This document shows positions 52,224 to 61,611 of a stretch of 64,000 bases of DNA, piece after piece (the stretch's first letter is position 1; each line of letters starts with the position of its first letter). Below the pieces are notes generated by a model that worked only from the letters and a program-made list of their open reading frames with translations, had not been told where the DNA came from and searched no databases. The DNA is from an uncultured Bacteroidales bacterium (lineage in GTDB: Bacteria; Bacteroidota; Bacteroidia; Bacteroidales; P3): assembly GCA_900314725.1 (NCBI GenBank), contig OMWJ01000013.1:1-64000 (forward strand), in the 5' to 3' direction. The translations under genes were made by a program, and so were the position numbers.

Positions 52224-53408
52224 TTATTTTTGAAAGATTGCAACTGCTCTTTTAAATATACCATTAACGTAACTAATAGTCATTCCGTAGTTAGTTATGG
52301 CCATATTTTTTTCTATAAATGGCAACAATCTGTTTTGCATTTGTTTTTTTGTGGCCATACAACCGCCACATTGAATTACAAGCTGATATTTCTCTATATC
52401 ATTAAAACTGTTGGACAAGCCCGCAGAGAAAGTAAAGTTAAGGTTTTTACCCGTATATTTCTTCAACATATTTGGTAACTTTACTCTTCCTATATCTTCA
52501 CAAGTAGGAGTATGAGTACAGGATTCCAAGATAAGAATATTGTCTCCATCTTGCAAGCTATCTATCCTTAAAGTCCCTGAAAGATATTGGTTAAAATTAC
52601 CCTTTTCTTTAGCTAATATAATAGAAAAACTTGTAAGAGGAATTTCTTTTGGAACTATACTATCTACCTTCTTAAAAATCTGACTATCTGTGATAACCAA
52701 TTTAATTTTTTCTTTTCCTAATAGGTTTATAGCCTGCCCAAGTTCTGTTTCCTGAACTGTAATAGCTATAGCGTGTTGGTCTATTATCTCTCTTATTGTC
52801 TTAACTTGCGGAAGTATAAGTCTGCCTTTTGGTGCTGAGGCGTCTATTGGTGTAACCAAAACAACAACATCTCCTTGATCAATTATATCATTCAACAAAG
52901 GCTTTTGCTGTTCTAAGGATAATTTCCTTATTTCTTGTCTTAATATTTGATGTAATTTCTCTCTTGTTGATTTATCTTCTTTGCTAACGATGAGAGAGAC
53001 CTCTGTTTTTAGATTCTCTTGTATAGGGAACAAATCCTCCTTATTATAGACCACTATATAAGGAGTTGAATATCTCTTACACTCGTCTATTATATTTTCC
53101 TCATAAATATCAAACCTGTTTTCCGAAATAACTAAAACAGCAAAATCTACCTGTGAAAAAATATCCAATGTTTTTTTCTTTCTCTCTTCGCCAAGCACAC
53201 TTTTATCATCAATTCCTGCTGTATCTATCAAAACAACTTGCCCTATATCTGTAAGTTCTATTGTTTTTTTTACAGTGTCTGTCGTAGTACCTGAATATTC
53301 TGAAACTATGGAAATATCTTGTCCTACAAGAGTATTAATTAAAGTACTCTTACCTACATTACATCTTCCAAAAAAACCTATATGTATTTTGTTTTCTCTA
53401 TGCTGCAT
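52224..53408 (-). CDS. hydF: [FeFe]-hydrogenase H-cluster maturation GTPase HydF
   Basis: 394 residues. The N-terminal GTPase has a P-loop GFFGRCNVGKSTLI (Gly14-Ser21), a switch region YSGTTTDTV and a G3 motif VLIDTAGIDD. The C-terminal half carries the HydF iron-sulfur cluster ligands (ESCTHTPTCEDIG, then VIQCGGCMATKKQM). HydF is the scaffold and carrier on which the H-cluster 2Fe unit is built by HydE and HydG before transfer to HydA. HydE, HydG and the hydrogenase are not in the window. It implies fermentative hydrogen metabolism and an anaerobic life. tadA lies three bases upstream. Confidence 0.93.
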   Translation of the reverse strand: MQHRENKIHIGFFGRCNVGKSTLINTLVGQDISIVSEYSGTTTDTVKKTIELTDIGQVVLIDTAGIDDKSVLGEERKKKTLDIFSQVDFAVLVISENRFDIYEENIIDECKRYSTPYIVVYNKEDLFPIQENLKTEVSLIVSKEDKSTREKLHQILRQEIRKLSLEQQKPLLNDIIDQGDVVVLVTPIDASAPKGRLILPQVKTIREIIDQHAIAITVQETELGQAINLLGKEKIKLVITDSQIFKKVDSIVPKEIPLTSFSIILAKEKGNFNQYLSGTLRIDSLQDGDNILILESCTHTPTCEDIGRVKLPNMLKKYTGKNLNFTFSAGLSNSFNDIEKYQLVIQCGGCMATKKQMQNRLLPFIEKNMAITNYGMTISYVNGIFKRAVAIFQK

Positions 53409-53411
53409 GGT

Positions 53412-53861
53412 TTAGTTTGTTCTTCTTTCTCTAAAAAAATTTTTAATAATTGTTGAACATTCTTCTTTTAGAACGCCTTCTACTACTTGTGTTTTGGGAT
53501 GATATAAAGAACCGAAGAGTGATGCTCCTCGTTTTTCGTCCTTGGTTCCATAAACAATCTTGGATATTTGAGTTAGATATAATGCACCTGCACACATAAC
53601 ACATGGCTCAAGAGTTACATATATAGCACAATCTTTCAAATACTTGCTTTGAAGATAAGTTTCAGCTGAAGTTATAGCTATAATCTCGGCATGAGAAGTA
53701 CTATCATGCAGTTTTTCAGTCATATTATAACCTTTGGATATTATTTTATCTCCACATACAACCACACAACCGACAGGCACTTCTCCTTCTTGTTCAGCAA
53801 GATGTGCTTGTTCTATAGCTTTACGCATAAAGTACTCATCATCATATTCTATTATGGACAT
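53412..53861 (-). CDS. tadA: tRNA adenosine(34) deaminase TadA-like nucleoside deaminase
   Basis: 149 residues from the ATG at 53861; the longer frame from 53975 is excluded by the -7 box at 53885-53892. The zinc and catalytic motifs are HAEIIAI and YVTLEPCVMCAGAL (PCxxC), with the N-terminal EVPVGCVVV segment typical of TadA. It deaminates the wobble adenosine of tRNA-Arg to inosine, although guanine-deaminase-like relatives have a similar look. Transcription is leftward together with hydF. Confidence 0.85.
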   Translation of the reverse strand: MSIIEYDDEYFMRKAIEQAHLAEQEGEVPVGCVVVCGDKIISKGYNMTEKLHDSTSHAEIIAITSAETYLQSKYLKDCAIYVTLEPCVMCAGALYLTQISKIVYGTKDEKRGASLFGSLYHPKTQVVEGVLKEECSTIIKNFFRERRTN

Positions 53862-53884
53862 CTCTCTTCTTTTTATGAATTGTG

Positions 53885-53892
53885 CAAAAGTA
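53885..53892 (-). promoter_or_regulatory. -7 element of tadA-hydF
   Basis: The minus strand reads TACTTTTG, 24 bp before the ATG at 53861. A divergent -7 element for the thioesterase lies 24 bp away on the plus strand. Confidence 0.5.
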
Positions 53893-53915
53893 AAAAATAT
53901 ATCAAAAATAATAAC

Positions 53916-53923
53916 TATCTTTG
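53916..53923 (+). promoter_or_regulatory. -7 element of the thioesterase operon
   Basis: TATCTTTG followed by CA fits TAnnTTTG, 22 bp before the ATG at 53945. No clear -33 TTTG is seen. Confidence 0.5.
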
Positions 53924-53944
53924 CAAAAAATTTTAGACTAAGAA

Positions 53945-54385
53945 ATGAGAGACTACGATTTTGATTGTGAAACATTCTTCCACGAAAAACAAATACAGAT
54001 GCGTTTTTCTGACCTTGACGCTATGAATCATGTTAATAATGGTTTCCAAATGCACTACTTTGACGTAGGAAGAATATATTATTTTTCTGATATTTTGCAT
54101 AGAGACGTTGATTGGACAAATGACTTTTTGGTTCTTGTACATTTGGAACTTGATTTTGTTGCACCTATAGAAATGGGAATGGACATATATGTGCAAACAA
54201 AAACAATAAGTTTTGGCAAGAAAAGTATGAAGATGTTTCAGCGTATAATAGACAAAAAAACAGGTGAAGTTAAATCTACTTGTTTTTCTATTCTTTCAGG
54301 TTATAATAGAGAAAAGCAGTGTTCTCAAAGCTTGCCAGAAGAATATATAAACACATTCTTATCTTTTGAAAAACAAACAAAATAG
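53945..54385 (+). CDS. Acyl-CoA/acyl-ACP thioesterase (4HBT hotdog fold)
   Basis: 146 residues, a single hotdog domain. The motif RFSDLDAMNHVNNGFQMHYF carries the 4HBT active-site Asp and the DxxxHVNN signature. LVHLELDFVAPIEMGMDIYV is the second strand-rich part. It hydrolyses a thioester, probably a small or medium acyl-CoA. The last bases of the gene run close to the next gene, whose ATG at 54396 is preferred over an overlapping one at 54366. Confidence 0.85.
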   Translation: MRDYDFDCETFFHEKQIQMRFSDLDAMNHVNNGFQMHYFDVGRIYYFSDILHRDVDWTNDFLVLVHLELDFVAPIEMGMDIYVQTKTISFGKKSMKMFQRIIDKKTGEVKSTCFSILSGYNREKQCSQSLPEEYINTFLSFEKQTK

Positions 54386-54395
54386 AGAAAAAATT

Positions 54396-55637
54396 ATGAA
54401 TGCAAGAGATATAGAAATAATGGCTCCGGTTGGGAGTTATGAAAGTCTTATGGCTGCCATAGATGCAGGAGCTAATAGTGTATATTTTGGAGTAGGACAA
54501 CTAAATATGAGATCTGCTTCTGCTAATAACTTTACTTTGGAAGACTTAAAGCAGATTTGCGATATTGCAAAGCAGCATAATGTAAAAACATATCTAACAG
54601 TAAATACTGTTATCTACGATGAAGAAATAGAATATATGCACCAAGTGGTAGATTGTGCTAAAGAGAATGGTATTTCTGCCATTATTGCTTCAGATATGGC
54701 GGTCATTTCTTATTCGAATAGTATTGGAATGGAAATACATCTTTCTACTCAATGCAATATAACTAATTACGAAGCAGTAAAATATTATTCTAAATTTGCC
54801 GATGTTATTGTTACTGCAAGAGAACTTTCCCTTGATAAAGTAAAAGCAATAATAGACAGAATAAAGCAAGAAGACCTTAGAGGACATTCTGGAGAATTGC
54901 TAAGAATAGAGTGTTTTGTTCATGGTGCTTTATGCATGGCTGTTAGTGGCAAGTGCTATATAAGTTTGGATAATGCTAATAGAAGTGCTAATAGAGGTGC
55001 TTGCTTGCAGTTTTGCAGAAGACCATATAAGGTTACTGATATGGATGGAGGCACAGAACTGATGATAGACAATCAATACATAATGTCTCCTAAGGATTTG
55101 AAAACTTTGGATTTTATTGGCAAAATAATAGATGCAGGTGTTAGAGTGTTTAAAATAGAAGGCAGAGGACGTTCTCCTGAATATGTAAAGATTGTTACAC
55201 GTACCTATAGAGAAGCTGTTGATTGTTGGTGTAATGGCACTTGGGATGAAGAAAAGCTGCAACAATGGAATGAGAACTTAAAAAGAGTATATAACAGAGA
55301 CTTTTGGGATGGTTATTACCTCGGTCAAAAGGTAGGAGAATGGTCTGGCAAATATGGCAGCAAAGCTACAACAACTAAAATATTCGTTGGAACTATAACT
55401 AACTATTTTAAAAATCTCGGTGTTGCAGAAATAAAAATGGAGACAGGAGAACTGAAACTTGGAGATGAGATTTATATAATAGGTCCTACAACAGGAGTAT
55501 ATGAAGGTAAAGTTGAAGAAATAAGAGTAGATTTAAAAAATGTTGAAAAAACTGTTAAAGGAGACTTATTCTCTATGCCAACATCTTCTCTTGTAAGACG
55601 CAATGACAAACTCTATCTAATTCAACACAATGATTAA
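54396..55637 (+). CDS. U32 peptidase-family protein
   Basis: 413 residues from 54396. The start IEIMAPVGSYESLMAAIDAGANSVYFG and the family signature IECFVHGALCMAVSGKCYISL (a Cys-x-Cys cluster region), continuing to GACLQFCRRPY, match U32 proteins. Many relatives are not peptidases but Fe-S-dependent tRNA or rRNA hydroxylases or ubiquinone hydroxylases (RlhA/TrhP/UbiU types). The four Cys in this segment fit an Fe-S cluster. Its 3' end overlaps the next gene by eight bases. Confidence 0.88.
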   Translation: MNARDIEIMAPVGSYESLMAAIDAGANSVYFGVGQLNMRSASANNFTLEDLKQICDIAKQHNVKTYLTVNTVIYDEEIEYMHQVVDCAKENGISAIIASDMAVISYSNSIGMEIHLSTQCNITNYEAVKYYSKFADVIVTARELSLDKVKAIIDRIKQEDLRGHSGELLRIECFVHGALCMAVSGKCYISLDNANRSANRGACLQFCRRPYKVTDMDGGTELMIDNQYIMSPKDLKTLDFIGKIIDAGVRVFKIEGRGRSPEYVKIVTRTYREAVDCWCNGTWDEEKLQQWNENLKRVYNRDFWDGYYLGQKVGEWSGKYGSKATTTKIFVGTITNYFKNLGVAEIKMETGELKLGDEIYIIGPTTGVYEGKVEEIRVDLKNVEKTVKGDLFSMPTSSLVRRNDKLYLIQHND

Positions 55638-56478
55638 AACAAATTATCATAGCCACTCTTTATTTTGTGATGGGAAAAGCAGTATGGAAGATATGCTTAT
55701 TGCAGCCATAGAAAAGAACTTTACCCATTGGGGTTTTTCTGCCCATGCACCTGTTCCTTTTGAAAATACCTTTGCTATAACAAAAGGAGATGTTCCTGCT
55801 TATATAGAAGAATACAAAAGACTAAAAAACAAATACTCCGACAAAATCAATACTTTTGTTGGTATGGAAATGGATTTCATTAGTGATTTGCAAGAGAACA
55901 TAGAAAAACAAGCAAAAGACTATGGTTTGGAGTATATTATTGGCAGCGTTCATCAAGTAAAAGAGCATAATGATAGCCAAGACTCGTGGTTTATTGACGG
56001 ACACGACCCAAATGTTTATGACAAAGGTTTGGAAGAATTATTTGACAACGACATAAAGCGAGCTGCTGAAACATATTTTTCTCAACAGATAGAGATGATA
56101 CAGAAAAATAAAATAGATGTCATTGCTCACCTTGATAAGATTACAATGCACAATAAAGGCAGATTTTTCAACAACAAAACGCCTTGGTATAAAGATATGG
56201 TTATTTCTTTATTAGAAGAAGTAAAAAAGCATGATGTCATTTGTGAAATAAATTCTCGTGGCTTATATAAAAAAAGACATAATGACTTCTACCCTTCTCA
56301 ATGCTGGTGGAAAATCATAAAAGAGAAAAATATAAAAATATGCTTAGCATCTGATTGCCATAAAGACAACGAAACAGACCTTTATTTTGATACTGCTAAA
56401 GATATTCTAAAAAGCATTAACTATACAACTCTTCACTACTACGATAACGAATGGAAAGAATATAATATAAACGACTAA
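55630..56478 (+). CDS. PHP-domain histidinol-phosphatase-like protein
   Basis: 282 residues. HSHSLFCDGKSSMEDM at the N-terminus is the PHP metal motif 1. HWGFSAHAPVPF, EMDFISDL, GSVHQVK, VIAHLDKI and SDCHKDN give the remaining metal ligands expected for HisK-type histidinol phosphatase. It removes phosphate from L-histidinol phosphate, or acts as a related phosphatase. No histidine-biosynthesis genes are nearby, so the substrate is uncertain. It is transcribed with the U32 gene. Confidence 0.82.
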   Translation: MIKTNYHSHSLFCDGKSSMEDMLIAAIEKNFTHWGFSAHAPVPFENTFAITKGDVPAYIEEYKRLKNKYSDKINTFVGMEMDFISDLQENIEKQAKDYGLEYIIGSVHQVKEHNDSQDSWFIDGHDPNVYDKGLEELFDNDIKRAAETYFSQQIEMIQKNKIDVIAHLDKITMHNKGRFFNNKTPWYKDMVISLLEEVKKHDVICEINSRGLYKKRHNDFYPSQCWWKIIKEKNIKICLASDCHKDNETDLYFDTAKDILKSINYTTLHYYDNEWKEYNIND

Positions 56479-56495
56479 AACAAATAAGGCATTAT

Positions 56496-57782
56496 TTATA
56501 AAGAAGTCTTGTTAGACAAACTCTTTTCCCAACGCTCTTTGTATTTATCTAAATCTATCTCTTTAGCACTCGGATCTTCTTCATTATTATTAATATTTGA
56601 GTCCATCAATTGTGATTCTTCGGTTTGATTAAGACTTTCAACCCAACCTTTTAGATATTTAGACATATCTTCATTATGTGCCTCTACTCCAAAGTTTTTA
56701 TACGTTTCTTCCGATAAGCCCCTTTCAACAAACTCTCTCTGCTCTACATAGGACTTAAGAAAAACTAATCCATTCTTCTTTCTTCTTACGCTATATATTC
56801 TAACCGCAATAATAAGAACAACTATCAATACTAATATAACACTTATGAGGATTATATTCTCCAACAAAAACCTCTTATATAATGTTGAAGAAATGAATAT
56901 TCCTTTTCTTATTATATCTACATATACCTTTAACAAAACCAGCAGAACAAGTATTATTATTGGAATTATATTTATTCTTTCAGCGTCTTCTTCTTCAATT
57001 TCTTCAGCAATACCTCTATACTTTACAACAAAACGCCTGCAAATAACAAAACTTGTAAACAAAAACATCAGAACAACACAAGTTATTTCGCAAACAGATA
57101 CTCTTGTAATATTATAGAATATAATAAACACACTACCTATTAGCATTGGAAAAAATATCGATGAGATTAAGTTATTTACACGATTTGCAAAATAGGGATT
57201 GAAAAGTAATTTTATTTGATTACTCATAAACCTAAAAGGAATATAAAGTATCATCAACATAAGAACAACAAAAGTATATTTAAGAAAAACAGAAGTAGTA
57301 ATATATAAAAAGTCAGTAACCAAATTCCATTGCCAAATATTAAATGAATTACCAAACAAAGAACCAGCAATATAGTTGCCAGAAATCCTAACGCTACTAC
57401 ACACTATCAACCAAAACAAAAATCTTCTAACATTTAATCTGTCTGTATTCCATTTGCAAAGAAAAATTATCGCAACAATGATAAGTATAGTAAGCATTAT
57501 TACAGGTGTTCCAAATATGTTTATAATATTATCTGGATCACTCCAAATTTGTGCATCAGAAGAGGCTGTATTCACTGAGTTAAAATCTATCTCAGATGTA
57601 TAAACAAGCATCTTTGCTCCTATAGAAAACGCAGGCACAATTGTAAAAAACTGGAATATCCAAAAAGCACTAAACCATGCTAACAAAAAAAGCACAGTAC
57701 TATTAACTACTGCTGGTATGTCTATTTTTACAAAAGCAAATTTATCATATATATTTTTTAAATCTCGTAATATCTTATACAT
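56496..57782 (-). CDS. Multi-pass membrane protein of unknown function
   Basis: 428 residues. About eight hydrophobic segments run from residue 25 to 340 (for example VNSTVLFLLAWFSAFWIFQFF, VIMLTILIIVAIIFL, ISVILVLIVVLIIAVRIY). A charged cytoplasmic-type tail of about 90 residues follows. The tail holds two similar 14-residue motifs: DMSKYLKGWVESLN and DLDKYKERWEKSLS. I recognise no family. The start 9 bp after other frames and the run of membrane segments make the coding call sound. It converges with the PHP gene and has no evident operon partner. Confidence 0.65.
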   Translation of the reverse strand: MYKILRDLKNIYDKFAFVKIDIPAVVNSTVLFLLAWFSAFWIFQFFTIVPAFSIGAKMLVYTSEIDFNSVNTASSDAQIWSDPDNIINIFGTPVIMLTILIIVAIIFLCKWNTDRLNVRRFLFWLIVCSSVRISGNYIAGSLFGNSFNIWQWNLVTDFLYITTSVFLKYTFVVLMLMILYIPFRFMSNQIKLLFNPYFANRVNNLISSIFFPMLIGSVFIIFYNITRVSVCEITCVVLMFLFTSFVICRRFVVKYRGIAEEIEEEDAERINIIPIIILVLLVLLKVYVDIIRKGIFISSTLYKRFLLENIILISVILVLIVVLIIAVRIYSVRRKKNGLVFLKSYVEQREFVERGLSEETYKNFGVEAHNEDMSKYLKGWVESLNQTEESQLMDSNINNNEEDPSAKEIDLDKYKERWEKSLSNKTSL

Positions 57783-57885
57783 AAATAATACCCCTTAACT
57801 AACCAATAATGATAACGCAAAGTTAGGACTTTTTATTGCATTTAGAGTTATTTGACTTATTAAAATCAAAAAAAACTCCCCTAAG

Positions 57886-57918
57886 TTTGATTATTTTAAA
57901 AAGAAAATTGTATCTTTG
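57886..57918 (+). promoter_or_regulatory. Promoter of mscL
   Basis: TTTG (57886-57889), 21 nt and TATCTTTG (57911-57918) fit the consensus at the upper end of the spacing range, 40 bp before the ATG at 57959. Confidence 0.65.
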
Positions 57919-57958
57919 CAACCTATAATACATGTATAACAAATAAAATCTAATAATT

Positions 57959-58345
57959 ATGAGTATTGTTAAGGAATTTAAAGCTTTTGCCATGCGTGGC
58001 AATGTTGTAGACATGGCTGTCGGTGTTATCATCGGAGGTGCTTTTGGTAAAATTGTTTCATCTTTAGTAGATGATGTAATAATGCCTATTATTGGAATGA
58101 TAACGGGTGGAATAGACTTTACTGGTTTAAAAGCTACAATTGGAGAGTCAAGCATAACCTATGGCAATTTTATTCAAAATGTTGTTGATTTCTTAATCAT
58201 TGCATTTTGTATCTTTATGATGATAAAAGGTTTGAATAAACTTTCTAAGAAGAAAGAAGAAGAAAAACCTGCAGAACCTCCTACACCAAGCAAAGAAGAA
58301 ATACTACTTACTGAGATAAGAGATCTTTTGAAAGAAAATAAATAA
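57959..58345 (+). CDS. mscL: Large-conductance mechanosensitive channel
   Basis: 128 residues, the normal MscL length. The conserved N-terminal helix and first membrane helix read [27 protein letters not shown]. The second membrane helix is [27 protein letters not shown], and a charged C-terminal bundle follows. A homopentamer in the inner membrane opens under tension to release solutes during osmotic downshock. It has its own promoter and terminator. Confidence 0.95.
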   Translation: MSIVKEFKAFAMRGNVVDMAVGVIIGGAFGKIVSSLVDDVIMPIIGMITGGIDFTGLKATIGESSITYGNFIQNVVDFLIIAFCIFMMIKGLNKLSKKKEEEKPAEPPTPSKEEILLTEIRDLLKENK

Positions 58346-58364
58346 ACCTATTTTTCAATATTTT

Positions 58365-58396
58365 ATTAAGATTGCTTACATTAAAGCAATCTTAAT
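58365..58396 (+). terminator. Terminator of mscL
   Basis: A 13-bp perfect stem (58365-58377 with 58384-58396, AAGATTGCTT/AAGCAATCTT), a 6-nt loop ACATTA, then AAATTTT. Confidence 0.8.
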
Positions 58397-58417
58397 AAAT
58401 TTTAAACAGCACTTGCA

Positions 58418-60082
58418 ATGTTAGAAGAAAAAGTACAGAAGAATTTTTTAGAAGAAATTATAGAGAACGACCTCAAAGAAGGAAAAGTAAAAGCTATTCA
58501 AACTCGTTTTCCTCCAGAACCTAATGGTTATTTACATATAGGACACGCAAAGAGCATTTGCATTAATTTTGGTTTAGCTCAAAAATATGGTGGTAAAACT
58601 AATTTACGTTTTGATGACACTAACCCTGTAAAAGAAGATACGGAGTATGTTGATTCTATAAAAGAAGACATTAAATGGTTAGGCTTTAATTGGGCTATTG
58701 AAAGATATGCTTCTGATTATTTTGAACAACTATATCAATGGGCTATTGAACTAATCAAAAAAGGAAAAGCCTACGTTGATGATCAAACAAATGAAGAGAT
58801 TCGTTTAAACAGAGGGACTGTAACTTCTCCTGGTAAAGATTCTCCATACAGAAATCGTAGCATAGAAGAAAATCTACAATTATTTGAACAGATGAGAGAA
58901 GGTAAATTTGCTGATGGAGAAAAAACTCTTAGAGCAAAGATAGATATGGCTCATCCAAATATGAATATGAGAGATCCTATAATGTATAGAATCATCCATA
59001 CTTCTCATCATAGAACTGGAGATAAGTGGTGTATTTATCCTATGTACGACTATGCTCACGGAGAAAGTGATAGTATAGAAAACATAACCCATTCTATTTG
59101 TACTTTGGAGTTTGATATTCATAGACCTTTGTACGATTGGTTTATTGAACAATTAGGCATATTCCCTTCTCATCAATACGAATTTGCTCGTTTGAATATT
59201 ACCAATACTGTTATGAGTAAAAGGAAACTTCTTCAACTTGTAAAAGAGGGCTATGTAAAAGGCTGGGATGATCCTCGTATGCCTACTATCTGTGGACTAA
59301 GAAGAAGAGGTTACACTCCTGAAAGCATTAGAAATTTCTGTGAAGACATCGGAGTCGCTAAAAGAGATAACCTAATAGATTATTCTCGTTTAGAAGGTTC
59401 TTTAAGAGATGACCTCAACAAACGTGCTGATAGAGTTATGGGAGTTTTACATCCTATAAAACTAATAATAGACAATTGTCCTGATGATTTTGTTGATGAA
59501 TTAGAAGCAGTAAATAATCCAGAAGATGAATCTAAAGGTACAAGAAAAATTACTTTTTCTAATACATTATACATAGAGGCAGATGATTTCATGGAAGATG
59601 CTCCAAAAAAATATTTCCGTCTTACTCCTGGGCAGGAAGTACGTCTAAGATATGCTTATATTGTTAAATGTACTCACTGCGACAAAGATGAAAATGGCAA
59701 CGTTATAGCAGTACATTGCACATACGATCCTGCTTCACGTGGAGGTAATGCTACCGATGGAAGAAAAATCAAAGGAACTATACATTGGGTTAATGCAAAA
59801 GATTGTGTTAATGCTGAAGTACGGTTATTTGATCGTTTGTTTGATGCAGAAATACCAGACAAAGTAGAAGAAGGTAAAACATTCCTTGACAATCTTAATC
59901 CGAACTCTTTAACTGTCTTAAAAAACTGCAAAATGGAAAAAGCGGTCATTGGTGCTGAACACTTAAAGAAATATCAATTTGAACGCTTGGGCTATTTCTC
60001 AGTAGATTATGATAGTACAAAAGATTATTTAGTATTCAATCGTACTTGTACATTGAAAGATTCTTGGGCTAAACAAAAATAA
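58418..60082 (+). CDS. glnS: Glutaminyl-tRNA synthetase
   Basis: 554 residues, a class I synthetase. The HIGH motif sits in [16 protein letters not shown], followed by [17 protein letters not shown]. Its KMSKS equivalent is VMSKRKL, preceded by the Bacteria/Eukarya-type [16 protein letters not shown]. The C-terminal beta-barrel anticodon domain follows ([27 protein letters not shown]). It charges tRNA-Gln directly. It probably starts a transcript with the downstream envelope genes (gap to the next ATG 13 bp), although no consensus promoter was located. Confidence 0.95.
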   Translation: MLEEKVQKNFLEEIIENDLKEGKVKAIQTRFPPEPNGYLHIGHAKSICINFGLAQKYGGKTNLRFDDTNPVKEDTEYVDSIKEDIKWLGFNWAIERYASDYFEQLYQWAIELIKKGKAYVDDQTNEEIRLNRGTVTSPGKDSPYRNRSIEENLQLFEQMREGKFADGEKTLRAKIDMAHPNMNMRDPIMYRIIHTSHHRTGDKWCIYPMYDYAHGESDSIENITHSICTLEFDIHRPLYDWFIEQLGIFPSHQYEFARLNITNTVMSKRKLLQLVKEGYVKGWDDPRMPTICGLRRRGYTPESIRNFCEDIGVAKRDNLIDYSRLEGSLRDDLNKRADRVMGVLHPIKLIIDNCPDDFVDELEAVNNPEDESKGTRKITFSNTLYIEADDFMEDAPKKYFRLTPGQEVRLRYAYIVKCTHCDKDENGNVIAVHCTYDPASRGGNATDGRKIKGTIHWVNAKDCVNAEVRLFDRLFDAEIPDKVEEGKTFLDNLNPNSLTVLKNCKMEKAVIGAEHLKKYQFERLGYFSVDYDSTKDYLVFNRTCTLKDSWAKQK

Positions 60083-60095
60083 AAAATTTACAATT

Positions 60096-60728
60096 ATGAA
60101 GAAGATATTTTATTTGTCCGTAATACTATTGTGTTTATCTGCAAGTAATTCTTTTTCTCAGAATAGACACAGACTAACAGGAGGAGAACCATACGATGTT
60201 TTTCTTTCTTTCAGAGGACATTATCTTATGACACAAGACAATTTCAAAGATAACTATCAATGGGGAGCAGGAGGAGATTTTCAGGTAGAATTCCAATATC
60301 AGGAAGTAAAACTTTCTTGGGGTGTTTCTTTAGGTTATGATAGGTTTCAACCAGAAAGTGCAAAAATACAATACTTGCCAACAAAACAAAATTTTGCTGC
60401 TTGGCAAGTACCTTTAACTGTATTTTGCAATTACTACTTCTTTAATGAAAAAATAAAACCATACGTTGGTATCGGTTTAGGTGCTGTTTATGGAAGATAT
60501 GACTTTTCTCTTTCAAAAGAAAACTTCAATGACTATTACTATAGAGATTTTGAAGGTCAATCAGGCATAAAATTCGGATATATGCCAAGAGTAGGTTGTA
60601 TGTTCTCTTTAAATCATAAAAATGGTTTTGGTTTAGAATTTGGAATGCAGAGTTATTTCAAGAACAAAAAACTTGAAAAGCAGACAACATTCTCTGCTAC
60701 TCTGCAATATACTTATATAATTGACTAA
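60096..60728 (+). CDS. Outer-membrane beta-barrel protein
   Basis: 210 residues. A signal peptide (LSVILLCLSASNSFSQ) is followed by eight or so amphipathic strands with paired aromatics (QWGAGGDFQVEFQYQEVKLSWGVSLGYD, VFCNYYFFNEKIKPYVGIGLGAVYG, ATLQYTYI at the C-terminus). The pattern matches small OMP_b-brl-type porin-like proteins. No substrate can be inferred. It lies 13 bp after glnS and 6 bp before rfbD. Confidence 0.7.
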   Translation: MKKIFYLSVILLCLSASNSFSQNRHRLTGGEPYDVFLSFRGHYLMTQDNFKDNYQWGAGGDFQVEFQYQEVKLSWGVSLGYDRFQPESAKIQYLPTKQNFAAWQVPLTVFCNYYFFNEKIKPYVGIGLGAVYGRYDFSLSKENFNDYYYRDFEGQSGIKFGYMPRVGCMFSLNHKNGFGLEFGMQSYFKNKKLEKQTTFSATLQYTYIID

Positions 60729-60734
60729 TTCGCA

Positions 60735-61601
60735 ATGAAAATACTTGTTACCGGTGGTTTAGGACAATTGGGTAATAGTCTAAAAAAAATAAGTAAAGAC
60801 TATGACTTCGAGTTTGTTTTTACAGATTTAGAAGAATTGGACATAACTAACGAGAAACAAGTTGAAGACTTTCTTTCTTGCGATGATTTTTCTTTTGTAA
60901 TCAACACCGCTGCTTATACTGCTGTTGATAATGCAGAAAAAGAACAGGAAAAATGCAATCTTATAAATAATGTTGCTGTAGAAAATCTTGCTAAAGCCTG
61001 TCAAAAAAATCACGTTTTTCTTATACATATCTCTACGGATTATGTCTTCGATGGCAAACAATCCTTTCCTTACACTCCTTTTGATAAAACAAACCCTTTA
61101 GGAGTTTATGGAAAGACAAAACTTCTTGGTGAAGAAAAAGCATTGCAGTATTGTGAAGATAGTCTTGTAATACGTACAAGTGGATTGTATAGTGAGTTTG
61201 GTAAGAATTTTGTTAAAACAATGCTTAATCTTTGTTCAACAAAAGAAAATCTTAATGTTGTATTTGACCAAACAATGTCTCCTTGCTACGCTACTTCTTT
61301 AGCAAAGATGATTATCCTGATGATAGAAAAAATCACAAAAGAAAGAACCCTTGACAACAAATACAGAGTACTCCATTATTCTAATGAGGGTGTGCTTTCT
61401 TGGTATGACCTTGCGAAAAAGATTAACTCCCTTGCAGGACTACATTGTAATATAAGCCCTATTCTTTCTTGCGATTATCCTACTCTTGCTAAACGTCCAT
61501 CGTATTCTGTATTGGACAAAAGTCTTACAAAAGAATATCTTTCCGTTGCCATTCCCTATTGGGAAGATGATTTAAAAGAATGTTTAAAAGTATTACTATA
61601 A
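60735..61601 (+). CDS. rfbD: dTDP-4-dehydrorhamnose reductase
   Basis: 288 residues of the SDR fold. The nucleotide loop is VTGGLGQLGNSL, followed by TDLEELDITNEKQVE, FVINTAAYTAVDNAE and ISTDYVFDGKQSFPYTP. The catalytic Tyr-Lys pair is in VYGKTKLLGE. RfbD reduces dTDP-4-keto-rhamnose to dTDP-L-rhamnose, the last step of that donor's synthesis. rfbA, B and C are not next to it. The rhamnosyltransferase-like GT2 at 5461-6483 could use the product, but that is a loose link. Confidence 0.9.
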   Translation: MKILVTGGLGQLGNSLKKISKDYDFEFVFTDLEELDITNEKQVEDFLSCDDFSFVINTAAYTAVDNAEKEQEKCNLINNVAVENLAKACQKNHVFLIHISTDYVFDGKQSFPYTPFDKTNPLGVYGKTKLLGEEKALQYCEDSLVIRTSGLYSEFGKNFVKTMLNLCSTKENLNVVFDQTMSPCYATSLAKMIILMIEKITKERTLDNKYRVLHYSNEGVLSWYDLAKKINSLAGLHCNISPILSCDYPTLAKRPSYSVLDKSLTKEYLSVAIPYWEDDLKECLKVLL

Positions 61602-61611
61602 AAAAATAATT

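Noticed and set aside
53862-53975. An N-terminal extension of TadA from 53975
   Set aside because: The 38 extra residues are hydrophobic and unrelated to TadA, and a -7 box lies inside them at 53885-53892.
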